Shown here: positions 40,501-51,200 of the stretch, in pieces
How positions within the stretch are numbered: the stretch's first letter is position 1
Layout of the letters: each line of letters starts with the position of its first letter
DNA from: Lepidurus packardi
Lineage: Eukaryota > Arthropoda > Branchiopoda > Notostraca > Triopsidae
DNA: 64,000 bases
Direction of reading: 5' to 3'
NCBI GenBank assembly: GCA_023053545.1
Contig: JAKZAN010000001.1
Coordinates: 620,001 to 684,000 of the forward strand
The notes under the pieces: generated by a model
The model's database searches: none
What the model was told of the DNA's origin: nothing
Seen by the model: only the letters and a program-made list of their open reading frames with translations
Translations under genes and position numbers: made by a program

Positions 40501-43500
40501 CCGCGGAATTGGGTCGCCAAGCAGTTTCCGAAGACTCAGCCATAGTGCCAGAAACTTCTCTGAACCTCAAGCCACTCACCGCTTCTGAAGAATCATCCGC
40601 GGAATTGGGTCGCCAAGCATCTTCCGAAGACTCAGCCGAAGTCCCAGAAACTTTGCTGATCCTAGAGCCACAAATCGCTCCTGAAGAATCAGAAGAATCA
40701 CCCGCGGAATCAGGTCTCCAAGTAGCTTCCGAAGACTCAGCCAGAGTGCCAGAAAGTTCTTTCATCCTAGAACCATTCATCGCTTCTGAAAAATCAGAAG
40801 AATCGCCCGCGGAATTGGGTCTCGAAATACCTTCGAAAGACTCCACCGAATCGCCGGAATCTTCTCTGATCCCACAACCCATATCTTCTGAAGAATCCGA
40901 AGAACCGGCCACGGAATTGTGTCTTGAATCACCTTCGGAAGCTACTACTGTCCAATCGAACGACACCCAAGAATCAGAAGAGGAATCAGGAGTCGAAAAA
41001 CCTCTCACAGACCTCGTCAAACTGACAGAACCGCTCCTCGATCCCCAAAGACTGCAATTATCACCTGCGGAATCGAATCTTCTAGTTGACTCAACGCAAA
41101 TCGAAACTCCCAAAGTTTCCCCCGAATCTATCAGCGAAGAAGGAACGTTGTCCGTCCCGGAAGTGCCAACTAATAGTAACAATGAAACTGAAATCTTCGA
41201 TCCTCTAGCAACCCTGCACGATCCCCAAGAATCAGTCCAGGAAACACCCAAGCCTCCAGAAACTGTCACTGAAGACCGATCGTCGTCGCCTGTGATCATG
41301 GAACACATCCAAACTCGATCTGAAGACCCTACACCCGCCTTAGAATCAGAAGACTCAATGATTCAACCGAACGATACTTTAACTGATACAAATCTAGGAG
41401 ATATTCCAGAACTTTCTCTTCAAGGAAGTCTTTCTGAAACCTCGGAAGATCCCGAAATCGGATTGCAAAACGATTCTCCCGTCTCCCCTCCTGATTCGTC
41501 CGTTCAGGACACCAGTGTCCTCAAAGAGCTCGAGGACATCAAAAACACCCTCATCACAATTCAGCAACGCTTAACGGACGCCGGCGAGACATTACCAGAA
41601 CCCGAATCGCCACCTGATTCCGACGATCCCCCAAGCTCTCATACTGTGATACTCCCTGAATCAGACGATTCTATGCCGCCCACCTTATCCCCCATCAACT
41701 TTTCAGTCCTGGAACCAGAACCAACTCGCGAACGTAAGTTTTCTGGTCCTGTGATCCCTGTCCCTTTGTCGATCCTGGAAGAAATCGAGGCTCAAATCAT
41801 GGCAACAGCTGCCATGATGCTGGCCCACGAACCAACACCAATCGAGCCGGCGTCCCACGTTCAAAATTTTCCGCCGACGCTGTTAACTTCGCCGCGTTCG
41901 CGGTCCGAAGACCGGGAATCGGAAGACGATCCTGGCGTCGAAGAAAACTTCGTGGCTCGCGCTGTTCGTTTCTGTTACGACCCTGATTCCGAGGAGCAGA
42001 CCGCCTCGACAACCCTTAGCGACAGTGACGCCATGACGGCAGAACTGGAAAATGTAAGCTGCATTGACAGGCGCATGCGCAAATTAGGCGCTCATCTTCC
42101 GATTTGGAATTTCACGCTCTAAAACTACCAAAATGTGTGCCGTCTGCCCCGCTTCTCTTCCTCTCTGCATCAAATTATGAGCAAAACCGACTAACTTAAA
42201 AACAAAACAAAACAAAAAAAAAAAAATTAATATTTGTTTAGCGAATTAGACGCCATCTGTGGCCAGCTTTCATAACTTGACCCGCTACACGCATTTGTGT
42301 CTGTCGTTTATTTTTCATTCATTTTGTTTTCGCTCGTGGCTTTACTCAAAATGTTCCTTTTTTTATTCTCTTTTACGAATTATAGGCCATGCGAGAGGCT
42401 AATGGGTTGTCAAGTGCAACTGCGTGCAGCAAAGGATCAAGTCCTGATATGGAAGACTACGAAGTCGTCAAAGAAGTAAACTTTAGTTTCAATTGAAGAG
42501 CAGAAAGATTTCACTTCAATCAAAATGAAAGAATACTAATAGACAGAAACTAAGTTAATGTTTAAAGAATTCCAAATGAATGTAGTTATATAATATTATT
42601 TAAATAAGCTAATATAAAGGGAATCTAACCTATTGATCGGAATATAATTTAAAATTCACTGTTTAAGGCTTCCGTATACCTTAGCTTATGAACTGAAACA
42701 GTCACAGATGGCGCTGATGTTTGTTATTGTTTTGCGGAAGACTTGCGCAGAAACATTTCACTTCAATCAAAAGCAGGCATATTAACTGACGGAAACTAAA
42801 TTCATGTTTAAAGGATTGAAAAGTAATCTAAAGTAACTGAACGTTAACGAAAATAAGCTAATATAATTTGAATCTAATTTAAAATTCACGGTTTAAAGCT
42901 CCGGTATATCTTAGCTTATGAATTGAAACAGTCATAGATGGCGCTGATGTTTGTTATTGTTTTGCGGAAGACTTGCGCAGAAACATTTCACTTCCATCAA
43001 AAGCAGGCATATTAACTGACGGAAACTAAATTCATGTTTAAAGGATTGAACATTAATTTAAAGTAACTGAACGTTAACGAAAATAAGCTAATATAATTTG
43101 AATCTAATTTAAAATTCACGGTTTAAAGCTCCGGTATATCTTAGCTTGTGAACTGAAACAGTCATAGATGGCGCTGATGTTTGTTATTCTTTTGGGGAAG
43201 ACTTGCGCAGAAACATTTCACTTCAATCACAAGCAGGATTATTAACTGACGGAAACTAAATTCATGTTTAAAGGATTGAAAATTAATTTAAAGTAACTGA
43301 ACGTTAACGAAAATAAGCTAATATAATTTGAATCTAATTTAAAATTCACGGTTTAAAGCTCCGGTATATCTTAGCTTGTGAACTGAAACAGTCATAGATG
43401 GCGCTGATGTCTGTTATTGTTTTGCGGAAGACTTGCGCAGAAACATTTCACTTCAATAAAAAGAAGGCATATTAACTGACGGAAACTAAATTCATGTTTT

Positions 43501-44343
43501 AAGGATTGAAAATTAATTTAAAGTAACTGAACGTTAACGAAAATAAGCTAATATAATTTGAATCTAATTTAAAATTCACGGTTTAAAGCTCCAGTATACC
43601 TTAGCTTATGAATTGAAACTGTCATAGATGGCGCTGATGTCTGTTATCGTTTTGCGGAAGACTTGCGCAGAAACTTCACTTCAATCAAAAGTAGGAACAG
43701 AAAAAGCTGCAGAAGAAGCAGGAACTGACGGAAACTAAATGAATGTTTAAAGGATTGAAAATTAATTTAAGTTACTGAACGTAACGTAAATAAGCTAATA
43801 TAATTCAAATCTAATTTAAATTCACGGTGTAAAGCTCCGGTATACCTTAGCTTATGGATTGAAACAGTCCTAGATGGCGCTGATGTTTGTTATTGTTTTG
43901 CCCAAGCCTTGCGCAAGAAATTCCCCTTGCTAACCGCCTACACCGAGTTAAGGTATACGAATAGTATACCTCAATAGTATCCGAATCCGAATATGAATTG
44001 TATACGACTACGAATAGTATACGAAGGTAGCCTCCAACGACTTTCCCTTTAAAGATCCCTTTTGATACTGAAATGCTACTTTAAACGTGAACAAAATGGG
44101 CGAAATGACTATTTCCTTCGTTCCAATATCTAACTTTTGATAAACGCAAGTAATGCTTCCTGTTTTCTTCTTTTGTAGGACGTTCGAGAAGAAAGCTTAG
44201 AAAAGCTTCACTTAAACCTCGTACCGCCAACCTCCGATGCCTCCAAAGTACCCGAATCTTTGTCTAGCAGCGAAAGTGTCGCCAGTTTCGAATTAGTCAA
44301 CAGCCCCGCCCTCCAGCCTTCGCCTACTCCCAAAGCCACTTAA
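31599..44343 (+). CDS. RIC3: RIC3-type acetylcholine-receptor chaperone with a giant acidic repeat tail
   Basis: RIC3 is an ER membrane chaperone that promotes folding and assembly of nicotinic receptors. Ten exons join in frame: 31599-31755, 31930-32385, 32663-32775, 34335-34668, 34726-34872, 34976-35050, 35239-35393, 35724-42053, 42386-42475 and 44179-44343, total 2,673 codons. Exon 1 has a signal/TM segment (ILALAVVVGCFAVLWPKVFY). Exon 3 carries THPALREKGRVAPP. Exon 4 carries a Gly-rich stretch and the second TM (IGIIMPIYTIGIIVFFVYTI). Exon 7 is a coiled coil (LRHRLEETEKAMARIMAHMG). Exon 8 (2,110 codons) is an acidic Glu/Ser/Pro-rich tail with three repeat families; vertebrate RIC3 is about 370 residues. 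All junction phases agree, so the long exon belongs to the gene. The tail is presumably cytosolic and disordered. Confidence 0.9.
33221..33430. mobile_element. MITE-like element with terminal inverted repeats
   Basis: About 210 bp bounded by TAAGGCTCCCGTCTACTTTAG and the related inverse AGCTAAGGTATACGGAAGCT. Inside is CAGATGGCGCTGATGTTC. There is no coding capacity, which fits a non-autonomous DNA transposon. The best-kept terminal repeat across copies is AAGCTCCGGTATACCTTAGC. Confidence 0.65.
33778..33955. mobile_element. MITE-like element, second intronic copy
   Basis: Copy of the 33221-33430 element, shortened to about 180 bp, with left end TAAGGCTACTTTAGCTTATT and right end AGCTAAAGTATACGGAAGC. 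It was duplicated together with its host segment. Confidence 0.65.
35440..35645. repeat. ATATCGTT microsatellite in RIC3 intron 7
   Basis: Irregular repeats of TATATCGTTTATATCGTTA and AAGATATATATCG fill most of the short intron just before the giant exon. Confidence 0.85.
37470..38490 (+). repeat. 144-bp in-frame repeat array in the RIC3 giant exon
   Basis: About eight units of 48 codons, the central ones nearly identical. Each reads through NVLEP, LTPEEGARTQVESPAELESS, EVFEVSEDLVV and DGPA. Unit starts marked by AATGTTCTAGAACCC lie near 37474, 37612, 37756, 37900, 38044, 38188, 38332 and 38476. The first units are shorter and more diverged. The high nucleotide identity of the middle units indicates recent unequal exchange. 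The opposite strand is also open for 367 codons here, a by-product of the repeat. Confidence 0.95.
39605..39880 (+). repeat. 138-bp in-frame duplication in the RIC3 giant exon
   Basis: Two adjacent 46-codon copies share QIEANEASDSPIQ, LHALERSHRHEAANLEE and STLDSHTESVE, with only a few changes. Confidence 0.92.
40165..40910 (+). repeat. About 100-bp in-frame repeat array in the RIC3 giant exon
   Basis: Roughly seven or eight diverged units of 30-35 codons follow the pattern ESEESPAES, LQAVSEDSA, VPETSLI, EP and IASE. The units are older than those of the 144-bp array, judging by divergence. Confidence 0.9.
42657..43990. repeat. Six-unit MITE-derived tandem array in RIC3 intron 9
   Basis: Units of about 230 bp, each with AAAGCTCCGGTATATCTTAG, CAGTCATAGATGGCGCTGAT and ACGGAAACTAAATTCATG. 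The AGATGGCGCTGATGT core lies near 42707, 42937, 43167, 43397, 43627 and 43875. The array ends near 43980 with the opposite terminal repeat (GAGTTAAGGTATACGAA), so it looks like one MITE whose inner part was amplified in tandem. Confidence 0.9.
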
Positions 44344-44669
44344 AACGTCCCCCCTTTCAAACACTCAAATTCAACAAAATCTCAACTAAATCCTCCAACC
44401 TGGACTAAAACCACATCCCTTACAAAAATCTGCTCGCTAATTTTACTCGCCAACATTCAATATGCATCCTAGAGGCCTGCCATTTCTCTCCTAGGTCTTT
44501 CGCACGTCCCTGGACGTGTTCTGGACCTCTCTAAACGTCCTCGAGCCAATTTGGGTATTGTAGTAAGCCAGTACGCCAGTTTTACCTGTACCAAATACAC
44601 AAATTAACGATTAAAAAAATTGTAAAAATTCAAAAAATGTTTCTTGCCTCATCTCACCTGTATTCCTCT

Positions 44670-46028
44670 TCATTTTCTAGGAAAATAACGCAGCAAACTA
44701 TTCTTAGGAACGTTGGAAGACTCTTCAGCTTTAAATTTCTTCAACGGAGGACAGGAAGAGGTTGATGGTCCACTTGAGAAAAACTTTGCGATGGAATTCT
44801 CCGAATTGGTTGACGGAATCCTGAAATTTGTAAAGGACAATCCAACCAAATTAATCCCAAACGGTTTACAAACGTCTAGCATTCGTCCCACTGTGTTTCG
44901 AATCGCTTGGATCAATTCCTCTTCTTGGATCAAAGACAAAACTGCAGCTCTGTCAGACGTCAGGCAGAAATTAGGCAAAGCAGTTTGTTTAACTACTCGT
45001 TCGCTCGCTTTTCTAAGCGTGATTTTAACCTGTCGAGGCATTCGACCATCCTCGACCACCAGTTTCCAAGCACGCTTTAATACAGCAGTAAATTTCTCTT
45101 GGAGTTCTGTCCAAGTTATCACGGGTTTGAATCCGTCTTCACAACCAATGGATTTGGACCTTCCAGTACGCTTAACGGGGCTGGGATCGATGCCCAAACT
45201 CAAGTTTCGTAGCCAATTCGCAGCCGAGGATCCAAAAGTACTAATTAAGGTCGATTTGGAACAGGTTTGAAGTTCCAAAACCGTTTCAATGTTGAGCGAT
45301 TGCAGTTTCAAGTAGGTAGCATGGCCAATACCAGGAATTGAACGCACTGTGTTTAAGTTTCGCATAAAACCTGGCGCTGAAGACGGGAAAAGGGTCGTTT
45401 GTTGGTCCGGTTTGTGGGTACTACCCACCAATTTGGCTAATACCTTATTATGGGCGATGCCAGCACAGCAAGTTAAGTTTAAAGTACCTTTTAATTGCTC
45501 TCGAATTGCACCCGCAATGAGTGAACCGGCGGTTAGTCGGCCGTAACAACCACAATCACATAAAGCAGGTTCTAACGCGTCAAGATTGGCCGGGTATGAC
45601 GTATTTCCGGTGGCGCGAGCTTTCAAACCGCTGGCCACGTGGCCACGGCGTGGTGGCGCTCCGCCGGACGCTACTTGGGCAACGGCTGAATCTGTTACGT
45701 CAATAAAGTTCTCATCCAGGCCGAGTTTTTCAACGTGGTCACTAAACGACAAAAGGAGGTCATGAACTTGGTTGGACACTGCACGGTATTTAGCCAAATC
45801 TTCGCCAAGGGTTAAAATTAAATCGGGGCACAACGTCTTGGCGTCTTTGACGGCCATTAGCTTTGTCACGCCTTTGGCGCGGGCTAAGTAATTGCACGTG
45901 ACCACTAAATGCTTTTGCTGAACGCCCAAAGGTTTGTCCTGGTATTCTGGATGCAATAAAGTTTCCACTTGGGCGTAAAAACAATCAATGTCAACGTGCA
46001 CAATCACTCGGCCATGATCTGCTTCCAT
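44670..46028 (-). CDS. POLI: DNA polymerase iota (Y-family translesion polymerase)
   Basis: A single uninterrupted 452-codon frame. It contains VIVHVDIDCFYAQVE (metal-binding Asp), DKPLGVQQKHLVVTCNY, KLMAVKDAKTLCP and KLGLDENFIDVTD (second catalytic acidic pair), followed by CCAGIAHNKVLAKLV, the helix-hairpin-helix SIPGIGHATYLKLQ, and the little-finger region. These match vertebrate Pol iota more closely than kappa or eta. The C-terminus is short and ends in two PCNA-box-like stretches (NSIAKFFS and NSLLRYFPRK); the longer ubiquitin-binding tail of the vertebrate protein (over 700 residues) is absent. The gene has no introns, unlike its neighbours, which could reflect retroposition or intron loss. 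The start at 46028 has a duplicated copy upstream at 46424. Confidence 0.94.
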   Translation of the reverse strand: MEADHGRVIVHVDIDCFYAQVETLLHPEYQDKPLGVQQKHLVVTCNYLARAKGVTKLMAVKDAKTLCPDLILTLGEDLAKYRAVSNQVHDLLLSFSDHVEKLGLDENFIDVTDSAVAQVASGGAPPRRGHVASGLKARATGNTSYPANLDALEPALCDCGCYGRLTAGSLIAGAIREQLKGTLNLTCCAGIAHNKVLAKLVGSTHKPDQQTTLFPSSAPGFMRNLNTVRSIPGIGHATYLKLQSLNIETVLELQTCSKSTLISTFGSSAANWLRNLSLGIDPSPVKRTGRSKSIGCEDGFKPVITWTELQEKFTAVLKRAWKLVVEDGRMPRQVKITLRKASERVVKQTALPNFCLTSDRAAVLSLIQEEELIQAIRNTVGRMLDVCKPFGINLVGLSFTNFRIPSTNSENSIAKFFSSGPSTSSCPPLKKFKAEESSNVPKNSLLRYFPRK

Positions 46029-46423
46029 TTTTAAAACTTATTTTCACTTCAAACGTTAACTTGGGATGTCAACACTTGCACGCCACCAAACTGCGCATAT
46101 AAATATCGTTTTAAACACAGAAAAGTAGCACTCAACGCCACCTATTGGAATGAATAAGAAATAGTACATGCAGTACTATACGCGGCGCTGAAAACGCTTG
46201 AGCGCGAATCTCATTGTGGGAAACATATTGACCGCAAAACACTATACTAATTAATTTCATTGGAATCTATATACCATACAAATAGAAATACTACTAAAGA
46301 CTATGTTACTAAAATTACTGTATCTTTAAGCTAAAAGACAGTAGCTATTTCATACTCTAGACTCAAATCTTGGTGACTTAAACAGATTCTACGAACCATG
46401 AACGAACGAACCAATCAATCAAA

Positions 46424-46740
46424 ACAATCAATGTCAACGTGCACAATCACGCGGCCATGGTCAGCAGCATCTGCTTCCATTTTTTAAACTTATTTTCACT
46501 TCAAACGTTAACTTGGGATGTCAACACTTGCACGCCACCAAACTGCGCATATAAATATCGTTTTAAACACAGAAAAGTAGCACTCAACACCACCTATTGG
46601 GATGAATAAGAAATAGTACTTGCAGTACTATACGCGGCGCTGAAAACGCTTGAGCGCGAATCGCATAGTGCGAAATATATTGACCGCAAACCACTATACT
46701 AAGCAATGTCATTGGAATCTAGTTACTAAAATACTATTTA
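46424..46740 (-). pseudogene. Duplicated POLI start codon and promoter segment
   Basis: This segment repeats 45981-46285 at an offset of about 443 bp, including the POLI 5' flank (AACTGCGCATATAAATATCG, with a TATAAATA box). It also includes the first codons, which here read MEADAADHGRVIVHVDIDCF with three extra codons relative to POLI. After about 20 codons the copy leaves the gene and the frame soon stops. It may therefore act as a second promoter or a decoy start, or be inert. Confidence 0.85.
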
Positions 46741-46851
46741 CTAAAATTATAGTTAGAATCTAGTTACTAGAAATACTAGTTACTAAAATTACTGTGTCTT
46801 TAAGCTAAGAGACATTAGCTATTTCGTACTCTAGACTCAAATCAGAAGAAG

Positions 46852-46897
46852 GAACCATGAACTTGGTGAACAGAAGTTGTCACCAAGTTCATGGTTC
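46852..46897. repeat. Perfect 18-bp inverted repeat (hairpin)
   Basis: GAACCATGAACTTGGTGA at 46852-46869 and its exact reverse complement at 46880-46897 flank a 10-nt loop. It lies about 75 bp upstream of the DPM3 start, possibly within its 5'UTR or promoter. Confidence 0.85.
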
Positions 46898-46973
46898 GCA
46901 CTTCGCGTTTGGACTATCCGAATTTGCTTTGATCGGCCTTGCGTTTAGATGCTTTTTTACCGATAAATAAGTC

Positions 46974-47434
46974 ATGACGAAGTTAATGCAGTGGTTGTTG
47001 GGAGTTGGCTTGTTTCTTGGCACTTGGGCAGCAGTAGTCACTGAACAAATCCAGAACCCAATAACAAGAAAACACTATAACTTCATTCTCTTGTCTCCTG
47101 TTTACCTAGTTTTCGCGTTCGGGGTAAGTTCTCTCTAATGTTTTGTAATTTGTACAAAAGTAAATTAACCTAAACTAATCCTTAATACTTTCTGTCTTAG
47201 GTATATTCTGTCTTGACTATTGCCTGGCGAGTGTATAACTTCAACGATTGCACCGAAGCAGCTGAGGAACTGCAAAAAGTAATCACTTTTCATTACTGTA
47301 TTTTTTACTTAATTACGTTAAACATTCATGTAGAACTGCTCTCGACGCCTCTCTTACTCATTCTGTCATTCTTTCTACAGGAGATACTTGAAGCAAAGGA
47401 GGATCTGAAGAAAAAAGGCTTAAAACTCAGCTAA
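46974..47434 (+). CDS. DPM3: Dolichol-phosphate mannosyltransferase subunit 3
   Basis: DPM3 tethers the catalytic DPM1 to the ER membrane for dolichol-phosphate-mannose synthesis, which feeds N-glycans, GPI anchors and O-mannose. Three exons (46974-47123, 47201-47278, 47381-47434) give 93 residues against 92 in human. The protein starts MTKLMQWLLGVGLFLGTWAA, has two hydrophobic membrane segments (the second near SPVYLVFAFGVYSVLTIAW), then VYNFNDCTEAAEELQKEILE and a short coiled coil ending KKKGLKLS, all as in the family. Confidence 0.95.
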
Positions 47435-48206
47435 CAAACCCAAGAAGCTACTTAACTCCAGTTTTCACGTGCCTCCACACATTCCTTTCTATTTTAAACA
47501 TGGTTGTTGGTATTTCAAATGTTTTAAAATACAAACTGACACTTTTCTTTTGTTAAGTTTGCGTCTATTCGTGTACGTTATTTGGCTACATTACAAATTC
47601 CCCTATGCACTGATAAGGCCAACCCTGATTGCCACGCTCTTTGCTTTTCTTTCTCTTTTTCAAATCTTTTTCTCTTTTTCTTTTGACGTTTAGTTGCCTC
47701 AATCAAGGAATAACTTGATAATACTCATACAAAAGGTTATAAATAATTTAGCTCGCCTGCACTTTACAATACGATGAAAGTGGGACGACCAAAAGAATCC
47801 CTTCGCCCAATAAAAATGTTTAAATGGGGAAAAAGAGGTATTAAATTAACTCCGTATCTCCTAACCCTTCTGTAATTGAAGAAGAGTGTGGGATCTGTGT
47901 TCTGCCCTACTCGTAATAGTTTTAAAAGTGTAGAAAGACACAAGGAATTGACAGTGATGTTACAAAGTTTAGCTCCGAAACCTTTCAACTTTGCTTCGGG
48001 AACGAAAAAGGTAAAATAGCCTAAATTTTTCTTTTCTTTTCTTTAGTTTTCGGTTCCTGCAAACGAAAATCGTAAGGCATCATCGTGCATAACTTGGCGC
48101 CAAGCAAGAAGAATCGTTTAAATCGTTTAAAAACCACTTGGCCGGTGGTTCAACCCAAAAAAAGGACCAAATAATCGCAACTTTACAGCTCATTTGATCT
48201 TTTTCC
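47435..48206. other. Intergenic between convergent DPM3 and egl 3' ends
   Basis: Probably 3'UTRs of both genes. No repeat or further gene is recognised. Confidence 0.5.
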
Positions 48207-51200
48207 TCATTTTTTGGGGGAAGAGGTCAAAGATCGGTCCGCTTCTTTGTCTACAAAGAACACTTTGGTAATGACAATGTCCCCAGTGGACAGGGTCTGG
48301 CATTCCGCGTCGCTTTTGCCCAGCGAGCCTTGAGCACAAGCAGAAACGCTTCGAAACGATGAGCGTGTGGGACTAGGTTCTTCTTCGGCCGTTTGGGAAG
48401 GGTTCTGGTGGCAATTACAGCTGCAGAGTGCGCCCATGGACCAAACTTCGGGCGTGGTTTGTAAAGAAGTATTGGCAGTCGTGGCGGCGGTTAAGATGGC
48501 TTCCAAGTGCTCAATCTTCTCCATTTTGTCCATCTCCACGTTGGCGAGAATGTCGTCGACCGCCATCATAGAGGCAGTCAGGCTCATACTGGAGTAAGGC
48601 GTGCCATTCATAGGCGACAAAGTGAAACCTGTTTGTTAAAAATAAAATAGGATTTAGTAGCAAAGGTTTAAAAACTTCTTCTGATTTTTTTAAAATTTTT
48701 TCTTCGAACTTTGTTGGACTCTTTCAAGATATTGGAATGACAAATAAAAGAATGACAAAAAGGTGTCATTATAGTTAAAAATAGGTAGTTGGATTGGAAA
48801 TGCATTAGGTTAGGTTAGCTTAAGTTAGATTAGGTAACGACTTCGATCAAGGTTCGTTGACGAGAATCGTTAGAATTTGTACTTTCAGTCCATTAGCTGA
48901 AAAAAGAAAAGGCATCGTTCGAAAGTGACACAGTGGTGTCATATTTGATAGCGAGATACAGTATAGACGTTTGTCACTAAATCCAGACGTGTTTCTATTT
49001 CCTGAGAATTACGCAACTTGATGCAAGTTTCGTTGACAAGAATCGTTAGAACTTTTACTTTCTTTCAGTTCATTAGCTGACGAAAGAAAAATGCATCGTT
49101 CGAAAATGACACAATGGTGTCATATTTGATAGCGAGATACAGTATAGACGTTTGTCACTAAATCCAGACACCGTGTTTCTATTTCCTGAGAATTATGCAA
49201 CTTGATGCAAGTTTTGCTGACAAGAATCGTTAGAACTTGTACTTTCTTTCAGTCCATTAGCTGAATAAAGAAAAGGCATCGTTCGAAGATGACACAATGG
49301 TGTCATATTTGACAGCGGGATACAGTATAGACGTTTGTCACTAAATCCAGACAACGCGTTTCTATTTCCTGAGAATTATGCAACTTGAAACATAATTTTA
49401 AAAGAAATTTAATGATACAATTGAATCTTTTTTTAAGTATCTTAAAACACTGCGTCAGAAGATTTAAATATACAAATTATTTAAAATTTTCATAACTTGA
49501 ATAAGTTTAAATAAATCATACATCTAGATTTTTTGACATTTTAAAGATAGTTTAAGATACAGTTAAGATATTTTAATTAAACATTCAATTACATCGTTAA
49601 ATTTTTTGAAATCTTCTTTGTTTTTCTTTTGTTTTGTAAGTTTTGTAACTATTGTTTTGTAATTATTATGATATTAGGGGTACGATATTAGTGTCACCTG
49701 TTGACAGAAAAGATCAACTACTTGAACTCCACCGATTTTTTTCATCAGGAAAATTCAATTCCGTTAAGTAATTCAAGTACTACTACGCACAAGTACTTCA
49801 GAATCTCTTTAACAAAACATTTCCAATTTTTTGTCGCAATTTCTTTCAAAGTTTTCTTTTCTTAACAAAATCGCAGGAAGGTATTAGGGGGTACGACATT
49901 AGTGCCATCTGTTGACAAAAAAAGATCAACTTCTTGAACTCCACCAATTTTTTAATCAGTAAAATTAATAATAATAATATTAATAGTAATAATAAGATCA
50001 AAAGAAAGTTTGTTTAAGAAATAATCTTATAAAAAAAATGGACAGAAGTAGTCGATAATGTGCCCGTTAGATGGCACAGTTTTGACTAAAAACAGTCCAA
50101 CAACAATAACAACAATCAGTAAAATTCAATTCCGTTAAGTAATTCTTCGAAATTCAAGTACTACTACGTACAAGTACTTCAGAATCTCTTTAACAATACA
50201 TTTCCAATTTTTTGTCGCAATTTCCGGAAAAGTTTTCTTTTCATAACAAAATCGCTGGAAGGTATTAGGGGGTACGACATTAGTGTCATCTGTTGACAGA
50301 AAAGATCAACTACTTGAACATCCACGGATTTTTTTTATCAGTAAAATTCAATTCCGTTAAGTAATTCTTCGAAATTCAAGTACTACTACGCACAAGTACT
50401 TCAGAATCTCTTTAACAAAACATTTCCAATTTTTGGTCGCAATTTCTGGAAAAGTTTTCTTTTTTTTAACAAAATCGCAAGAAATTGCAATGTTTACCAT
50501 TGGAGCCTGTGAGGGACGTTTCGGGGGACGTTTTCTCGCTGCTACTACCCACGCTGTCTAAACTTCTCCATTCTCTTTCCCCATTCAAGCTATCGTAATT
50601 CTCTTCCACGCTATCGGGCGTTTGGCCTCTCCTAATTCCCCAAACACGCCCAAGTAAAACCAATATAAAATGACTTTCAAATTCTTTGAATTATGTTTTA
50701 CCCTTCGGGGTTAGTTTTGCTTTGCAACTTTTCAAGCTTCTTGGCAACTTTATAGGATCCTTCCAACTTTTCCTTCTCCTCATCCGTCAACTCCAAGTGC
50801 CTAAAGCAAAAAAAGAGAAAGAAAAGAAAAAATCAGAAAAATAGTCTGATTTGAATTCCCATCCAGACTTCTAATTTTGCACAATCCTCTCTCCCACCTG
50901 AGCAAACGAATCTCCCTGTTGCTCAGAACAACACCTTTGCCTTGCACGGATGACAACTTGGTTTTTAGTTCCAAAACTTCCATTTCAACTTTCCGCTGTT
51001 TTTTACGCCGTTTCACTTCCTCTGGCTGGAGCAAAGTTTGAAGGTTTTCTTGGCAAAGTTCCGTTAAAAGTGGACGGAATTCAGTTTTTATCATTCTAAT
51101 AAAACAAAAAGGTTAAAAACGTCTTTCATTATTTTCTGTTTACTTCTCCATGGCTTGGAAGACGGTAGGGACCAACGACCAGACGTCAAACGCTGCGTAG

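Noticed and set aside
40412-41308. 298-codon minus-strand open frame inside RIC3
   Set aside because: Shadow of the acidic Glu/Ser coding strand; composition is what the reverse complement of GAA/TCA-rich DNA gives.
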